Positions 60,042 through 64,000 of a stretch of DNA of 64,000 bases are shown piece by piece; the first letter of the stretch is position 1; each line of letters opens with the position of its first letter. Source of the DNA: Sulfurimonas sp. HSL3-7 (GTDB taxonomy: Bacteria; Campylobacterota; Campylobacteria; Campylobacterales; Sulfurimonadaceae). A program made the position numbers and the translations under genes. The notes beneath the pieces were generated by a model. It worked only from the letters and a program-made list of their open reading frames with translations, searched no databases and was not told where the DNA came from. The stretch is from the NCBI RefSeq assembly GCF_039645985.1, contig NZ_CP147919.1, positions 1,240,001-1,304,000 of the forward strand. The letters run 5' to 3'.

Positions 60042-60917
60042 ATGAAAACAGAGACCCGCCAGCACCATGCCCAGATCGTCAATGATGCGCTCTACTACAT
60101 CTACAAACATATCGATTCGCCCATCACCCTGGAACTGCTGGCGGAGCAGAACGACACGAGCATCTACCATTTCCACCGCATCTTCCGGGAGCAGACGGGA
60201 CGCAACTTCTACGACACCCTCCAGTCGATCCGCCTGCAGAAAGCGGCCAACCTTCTTCTCGCCAACCGTGACGCGAAGGTCTCTCAGATCGCGCAGCAGT
60301 GCGGCTACAGCACGCACTCTGCCTTTATCCGTGCATTCTCCCAGCGCTACGGTGTCACGCCGACACGGTGGCGGAAGGGGTATTACCGGGAGTTTTCCAA
60401 AAAGAACATCCGCCTATCCGACAACACGCCGCGGATCACCTCGGACTTTTCAGGCCTTAAGCCGACGGTCCTCAAGATGCCGGCGATGCGTGTTGCCTAC
60501 ATGCGCCACCGCGGCTACAACCGTTCCATCGGTGAAGTGTGGCAGCGTCTCTACGCCTTTGCGATCGAACACGGCATTGAGGATGCGGTGCAGATCGGTA
60601 TCCATCACGACAACCCCTCCATCACACCGCTGAACGAGTGTGCCTATGTCGCCGCGATAAAGATCGATGGCGATTTCGAAGTCTCGGGCTCCGTCTCGAG
60701 CTTTACCATCCCCTCGTCGCTCTGCGCGCGTTTCAGTGTTCAGGGGCGCTACGGCGAGGTGCCGAACCTGATCCGCCATATCTACCACACCTGGCTTCCC
60801 GGCAGCGGCTACGAGGCGAAGACGCTGCCGCCCTACGTCATCTACCACAAGAACCACTTCCTCAGCAGCGACGAACGCTTCGACCTCGACTTTTACCTCC
60901 CCGTCACCGTCGTCTAG
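60042..60917 (+). CDS. AraC-family regulator with GyrI-like effector domain
   Basis: 291 residues. Residues 10-115 carry two helix-turn-helix motifs of the AraC/XylS family (LELLAEQNDTSIYHFHRIFR and VSQIAQQCGYSTHSAFIRAF, RYGVTPTRWR). The C-terminal half (about 145-290) is a GyrI-like effector-binding domain (MRVAYMRHRGYN, FDLDFYLPV), the Rob/SoxS-type pairing in MarA-Rob-like regulators. It probably senses a small molecule and may regulate the divergent aminotransferase gene 97 bases away. A second, stand-alone GyrI-like domain is encoded at 29532. Confidence 0.88.
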   Translation: MKTETRQHHAQIVNDALYYIYKHIDSPITLELLAEQNDTSIYHFHRIFREQTGRNFYDTLQSIRLQKAANLLLANRDAKVSQIAQQCGYSTHSAFIRAFSQRYGVTPTRWRKGYYREFSKKNIRLSDNTPRITSDFSGLKPTVLKMPAMRVAYMRHRGYNRSIGEVWQRLYAFAIEHGIEDAVQIGIHHDNPSITPLNECAYVAAIKIDGDFEVSGSVSSFTIPSSLCARFSVQGRYGEVPNLIRHIYHTWLPGSGYEAKTLPPYVIYHKNHFLSSDERFDLDFYLPVTVV

Positions 60918-61073
60918 TCCGGACGATGGCCCGCTCACCGACCGTAAGAAGTGGCTTGTAAGGTGTTCAACTCTATAATGGATGATAAGTAAAGCGCCCC
61001 GTTGACGGCAGCCCTGCGTTTCACGGCGATGTCGGCGGGCCTTATAATGACTGATTTTATGAAAAGGAAGCAG

Positions 61074-61682
61074 ATGCATACGGTCCGCTGCGGTAATGAA
61101 GAGATGACACCCTCCAAGGTGGTCTGCATCGGCAGGAACTACGTCGAGCATATCGAGGAGCTGGGCAACGAAGTCCCATCCTCCATGGTGGTCTTCAACA
61201 AGCCCAACTCGGCTGTCAGCGCGACGCTGCACTATATCAGCGCGGATTGCCGTTTCGAAGGGGAGATCTGTTTTCTCATAAAAGCAGGGCAGTTCTACGG
61301 GGTCGGCTTCGGCCTCGACCTGACCAAAGCCGATATACAGAACCACCTTAAGTCCAAAGGGCTGCCGTGGGAGAGGGCGAAGGGGTTTGACAAATCGGCG
61401 GTGCTCAGCGACTTCGTCGTGCTCGATGCACCCCTAAAGACCCTTCGGATGACCCTGCATATCAACGGCACACTGACCCAGTTCGCCGACTACGGCCTCA
61501 TGATCTACAAGCCCGAGACCATGCTTGAAGAGATAAAGAGCTTCATGCGTCTCGAAGACGGCGATGTCATCATGAGCGGCACGCCGAAAGGGGTCGCTGC
61601 CTACAACAGAGGCGACTGCTTTGTCGGGCGGGTCTATTCGGGCGGGAGGCTGCTTGTCGAAAAAGAGTGGAGAGTAGAGTAG
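61074..61682 (+). CDS. Fumarylacetoacetate hydrolase-family protein
   Basis: Start at ATG 61074, with AAAAGGAAG upstream; the frame runs 24 codons further without support. 202 residues: VVCIGRNYVEHIEELGN near residue 16, CRFEGEICFLI with the metal-binding Glu pair, the VGFGLDLTKADIQNHLK stretch, KGFDKSAVLSDF and MSGTPKGVAAYNRGD. All are FAH-family motifs (FAHD1-like acylpyruvate hydrolase or oxaloacetate decarboxylase; ring-cleavage hydratase relatives). The reaction needs Mg2+ or Mn2+. It appears to be a single gene. Confidence 0.87.
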   Translation: MHTVRCGNEEMTPSKVVCIGRNYVEHIEELGNEVPSSMVVFNKPNSAVSATLHYISADCRFEGEICFLIKAGQFYGVGFGLDLTKADIQNHLKSKGLPWERAKGFDKSAVLSDFVVLDAPLKTLRMTLHINGTLTQFADYGLMIYKPETMLEEIKSFMRLEDGDVIMSGTPKGVAAYNRGDCFVGRVYSGGRLLVEKEWRVE

Positions 61683-61746
61683 AGTCGGTCACCGTCTCTC
61701 AATTTTTCCTGCGTCATATAACAGGCGCTATCGGCAGCGGCTGAAC

Positions 61747-62538
61747 TTAGTAGACCGCCGCGACGAACCGCTTGAGTTCATTGATGAAAGCGGCGGGGTT
61801 CTCCATGCAGCTAAGGTGGCCGGCGTGTTCTATGACACAGAGGCGGGAGCTCTCTATCTTTTCATGCATCAGCTCCGCTGCCGAAGGGGGCGTGATGGCG
61901 TCCTTTTCACCTACGAGAATAAGTACCGGCACCGAGATCTCCGGCAGTCTGCTGCATGTCTCCCCGCGTTCGCGAAGCGCGTGCAGGGTTTTGACGACCG
62001 TCCGTTCCGGGGTGCTGAGTATCATCTCTTTTACGGCGGCGATCTCTTCTCTCTTTGTCCGTAACGATTCCGGTGCAAAAAGCTTCTCTATGCTCCCATC
62101 GGCATAGGCTTCTATGCCGTTCTCCCGGAGGCTCTCGATCGCCTTTAGCCGGTTCTCTTTACTCTCGGGCGTATCGGCCATGCAGTGGGTATCGCTCAAG
62201 ACGAGTGCATTAAAACGGTCCGGATAGTTCACAATGGCGTTCAGGGCGATGTAGCCGCCCATGGAGAAACCGCAGAGCATGGCCCTGCGGATCTTCAAAG
62301 CATCCATAAGCGCCAGCAGATCTTGTACGAAAAGCTCAATGGAGAAGGGCTCGTCGCCGGCATCGGATTCGCCGTGCCCCCGGACATCGTATGCGACCAC
62401 ACGGCACTCTTCTCTGAGCGCCTCCATCTGTTCGTTCCACATGGACTTGTTGAAAGGGAAGCCGTGTATCATGATAATGGCCGGCGCGTTAACCTCGCCT
62501 ATATCACGGTAACCCACCGTATGATTGTTTATTGTCAT
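61747..62538 (-). CDS. Alpha/beta hydrolase
   Basis: 263 residues, no signal peptide. Oxyanion hole MIHGFPFNKSMW, nucleophile elbow GFSMGG (Ser), Asp in LVGEKDAITPP and His in EHAGHLSCMENP form the catalytic triad. Order and length fit esterase-lipase or 3-oxoadipate enol-lactonase-like hydrolases. Substrate unknown. No ring-cleavage gene is adjacent except the FAH-family gene, which faces it convergently. Confidence 0.88.
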   Translation of the reverse strand: MTINNHTVGYRDIGEVNAPAIIMIHGFPFNKSMWNEQMEALREECRVVAYDVRGHGESDAGDEPFSIELFVQDLLALMDALKIRRAMLCGFSMGGYIALNAIVNYPDRFNALVLSDTHCMADTPESKENRLKAIESLRENGIEAYADGSIEKLFAPESLRTKREEIAAVKEMILSTPERTVVKTLHALRERGETCSRLPEISVPVLILVGEKDAITPPSAAELMHEKIESSRLCVIEHAGHLSCMENPAAFINELKRFVAAVY

Positions 62539-62865
62539 CGTTATCTTCTCTCCTTGATCAGGCGCCGCACAGAGAAGGGCTGCCTTTGTTGGTATCAGCG
62601 CTGTTGTCTGCTGAAAAGGTATTTGAAAAAGAGATTGAACGTTTTTCCGCGCACTACCTTTAATTATAGTCCGATCAATATTTATTGTCAGTTAATACCG
62701 GTTTCTATATGGTCGGTTTTACTTGCGCTTCAGTGCACAAGCGCTCTTTTTCGCGTGTTATATAATATATTCCATAGCCGCTATGCAGCCATCGTGTTCT
62801 GTCGGGTTGTTTATTGTTAAGTTTAGATGCTGTAAACTCCCTGAAATGAAAATCAAAGGTGACAG
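62539..62865. other. Intergenic region between divergent hydrolase and membrane protein genes
   Basis: About 330 bases with no supported gene. It holds one copy (62754-62777) of a 24-base promoter-like sequence that is repeated after the next gene. No RNA gene or terminator is evident. Confidence 0.4.
62754..62777 (+). promoter_or_regulatory. TATAAT-containing element, copy 1
   Basis: The 24-base sequence cgtgttatataatat, then attccatag, contains a -10-like TATAAT (62761-62766). It lies about 90 bases before the next gene and matches copy 2 at 63392 in 23 of 24 positions. Confidence 0.5.
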
Positions 62866-63369
62866 ATGACAGAGACAGCGGCATTGATTCAAAGCAAACT
62901 GAAGGCGTATCGCATCATACATCTGGCGATGGTCATGGGAAGTGTGGTCTACGGGGTGGTGGTCGTCTATATCCATCAGTACGCCCCCATCCCGCCCACG
63001 ATCACGGATGTCCAGACGGTGACGATGATCGAATTCGCCCTGATCTTCTACATCGTGGGTCTGCTGGCCGCCGCAGCGGTGACGCGCAAAAAAATGCTCA
63101 ACTCCGATGCGATATTCAAACGGCGCGAAACAGCAAAAGAGCCTTTAGACCAGCCGCCGTTCATCGCCAACTACCTCTCCTCCCTTTTTGTCGTATGGGC
63201 TCTCATCGAGGCGATCACGATCGGCGGGATCGTGCTTTTTCTGACAAGCGGGAAAGTGATGATCCCTCTGATCATGATTTCGATCGCCGTCCTCTCCAAA
63301 CTCGCCAACGGACCCCGCCGTGAGGAGCTGAGGCAGCTTGCCGCAGCAGACAATTCCGCTGCGCAATGA
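62866..63369 (+). CDS. Hypothetical multi-pass membrane protein
   Basis: 167 residues with about four hydrophobic segments (about 17-38, 55-75, 100-125, 130-150), separated by short polar stretches. Opens MTETAALIQSKLKAYRII and ends in a charged cytoplasmic tail NGPRREELRQLAAAD. No family recognised. AAAGGTGACAG precedes the start. It is flanked on both sides by the same promoter-like element. Confidence 0.65.
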   Translation: MTETAALIQSKLKAYRIIHLAMVMGSVVYGVVVVYIHQYAPIPPTITDVQTVTMIEFALIFYIVGLLAAAAVTRKKMLNSDAIFKRRETAKEPLDQPPFIANYLSSLFVVWALIEAITIGGIVLFLTSGKVMIPLIMISIAVLSKLANGPRREELRQLAAADNSAAQ

Positions 63370-63391
63370 CCCGAACCCTCTCTGCTTTCCC

Positions 63392-63415
63392 CGTGTTATA
63401 TAATATCTTCCATAG
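63392..63415 (+). promoter_or_regulatory. TATAAT-containing element, copy 2
   Basis: Same 24-base sequence as at 62754, with one base changed. It is about 115 bases upstream of the metallophosphoesterase gene, for which it could be the promoter. Confidence 0.5.
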
Positions 63416-63528
63416 TGCAGGCGGGTGTCGCTGTAGCACCTGCAACGCAATGGCACGGTTCGGGAAGAAAACAGGCCGATTTTTAGTATTTTAAAGTAGA
63501 ATCAACCATTACAAAAGAAGACAGCCAT

Positions 63529-64000
63529 TTGAAAATAATCCATTTTTCCGACACCCACCTCGGCTTCAGCGACCTGGATGTCGTGAATGAAGCCGGTATC
63601 AACCAACGTGAAGCGGACTTTTACAAGGCCTTCAGTGATGTCATTGATGCCATTGTAGAGACCCGACCCGACTATGTGATGCATACGGGTGACCTGTTTC
63701 ACAGAGCCAGCCCTTCAAACAGAGCGATCACCTTTGCCCTGACGCAGCTCAAACGCCTTGAAGAGGCCAAAATTCCTTTTATCATCATTGCCGGAAACCA
63801 CTCTACACCGCGCACCTCCACCTCTTCACCGATCCTGCAGGCGCTGCGAACGCTTGACAACATCCATCCCGTTTTTGAACAGCACTACGAGAAGGTGGAA
63901 TTCGACGATGTCATCTTTCATGCACTGCCGCATGTCAATGACGAGCGGATAATCCCGGACGAGCTGGAACAGGTCGAGGCCAGCATCGATGCGGGCAGGA
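63529..64000 (+). CDS. SbcD/Mre11-like metallophosphoesterase, 5' part
   Basis: Starts at a TTG (63529) followed by KIIHFSDTHLGFSDLDV; the frame stays open to the window end, so the gene is truncated here. The first 157 residues carry the calcineurin-like phosphoesterase metal-binding motifs in order: DTH (about 8-10), GDLFH (about 53-57) and GNH (about 81-83), plus ALPHV at about 126-130. These fit the nuclease subunit of SbcCD/Mre11-Rad50-like DNA repair complexes. The motif after GNH is Ser, not the usual Asp. A partner SbcC ATPase would lie beyond the window. The start codon is inferred; no ATG is near. Confidence 0.8.
   Translation, partial: MKIIHFSDTHLGFSDLDVVNEAGINQREADFYKAFSDVIDAIVETRPDYVMHTGDLFHRASPSNRAITFALTQLKRLEEAKIPFIIIAGNHSTPRTSTSSPILQALRTLDNIHPVFEQHYEKVEFDDVIFHALPHVNDERIIPDELEQVEASIDAGR

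Overview
The window looks like chromosomal DNA of a Campylobacterota (epsilonproteobacterial) species, probably of the Sulfurimonas/Sulfurovum kind. It is close to 50% GC, densely coded, with short operons, Gram-negative envelope proteins and clear AGGA-type ribosome binding sites. The assignment rests on gene content and protein style; no rRNA or tRNA gene is present, so it is an inference.

Layout. 0-5 kb: the 3' end of a MurU-like nucleotidyltransferase, a DUF3050 protein, a CNNM/CBS membrane protein, a Pal/OmpA lipoprotein, an ABM monooxygenase and a divergent GAPDH. 5.2-9.5 kb: a complete TolC-MacA-MacB type efflux operon. 9.5-13 kb: a cytochrome P460 gene divergent from an OmpR-type two-component system, flanked on both sides by palindrome-rich non-coding DNA. 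13-22 kb: sugar transporter/HAD phosphatase operon, Na+/amino-acid symporter, KefB-type antiporter, and a carbonic anhydrase-SulP pair that probably supplies bicarbonate. 22-27 kb: Spy-like protein, PAP2 lipoprotein, a large AsmA-like protein built from 176-residue repeats, and a small basic exported protein. 27-31 kb: a run of uncharacterised genes ending in a DTW-domain tRNA-modifying enzyme, then a MITE-like element.

31-49.5 kb is the most striking region: a Lap-type biofilm adhesin module. A type I secretion operon (TolC-OmpA fusion, ABC exporter, HlyD adaptor, LuxR-type regulator) is followed by an exported double-Cache protein, an opposite-strand 2026-residue adhesin with an N-terminal retention module and about 14 Ig-like repeats, and a divergent LapG protease-LapD receptor pair. 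By analogy with Pseudomonas LapA/LapD/LapG, c-di-GMP binding by LapD would hold LapG and keep the adhesin on the cell surface.

49.5-54.5 kb carries a five-gene overlapping operon (LolA-like carrier, two LolC/E-like permeases, LolD-like ATPase, beta-barrel-like protein) that reads as a dedicated inner-to-outer membrane transport route and is my best candidate for an undescribed system. The end of the window holds a diguanylate cyclase with an intact I-site, LrgAB, PsiE, an aminotransferase, an AraC-GyrI regulator, an FAH-family enzyme, an alpha/beta hydrolase and the start of an SbcD/Mre11-like nuclease running off the end.
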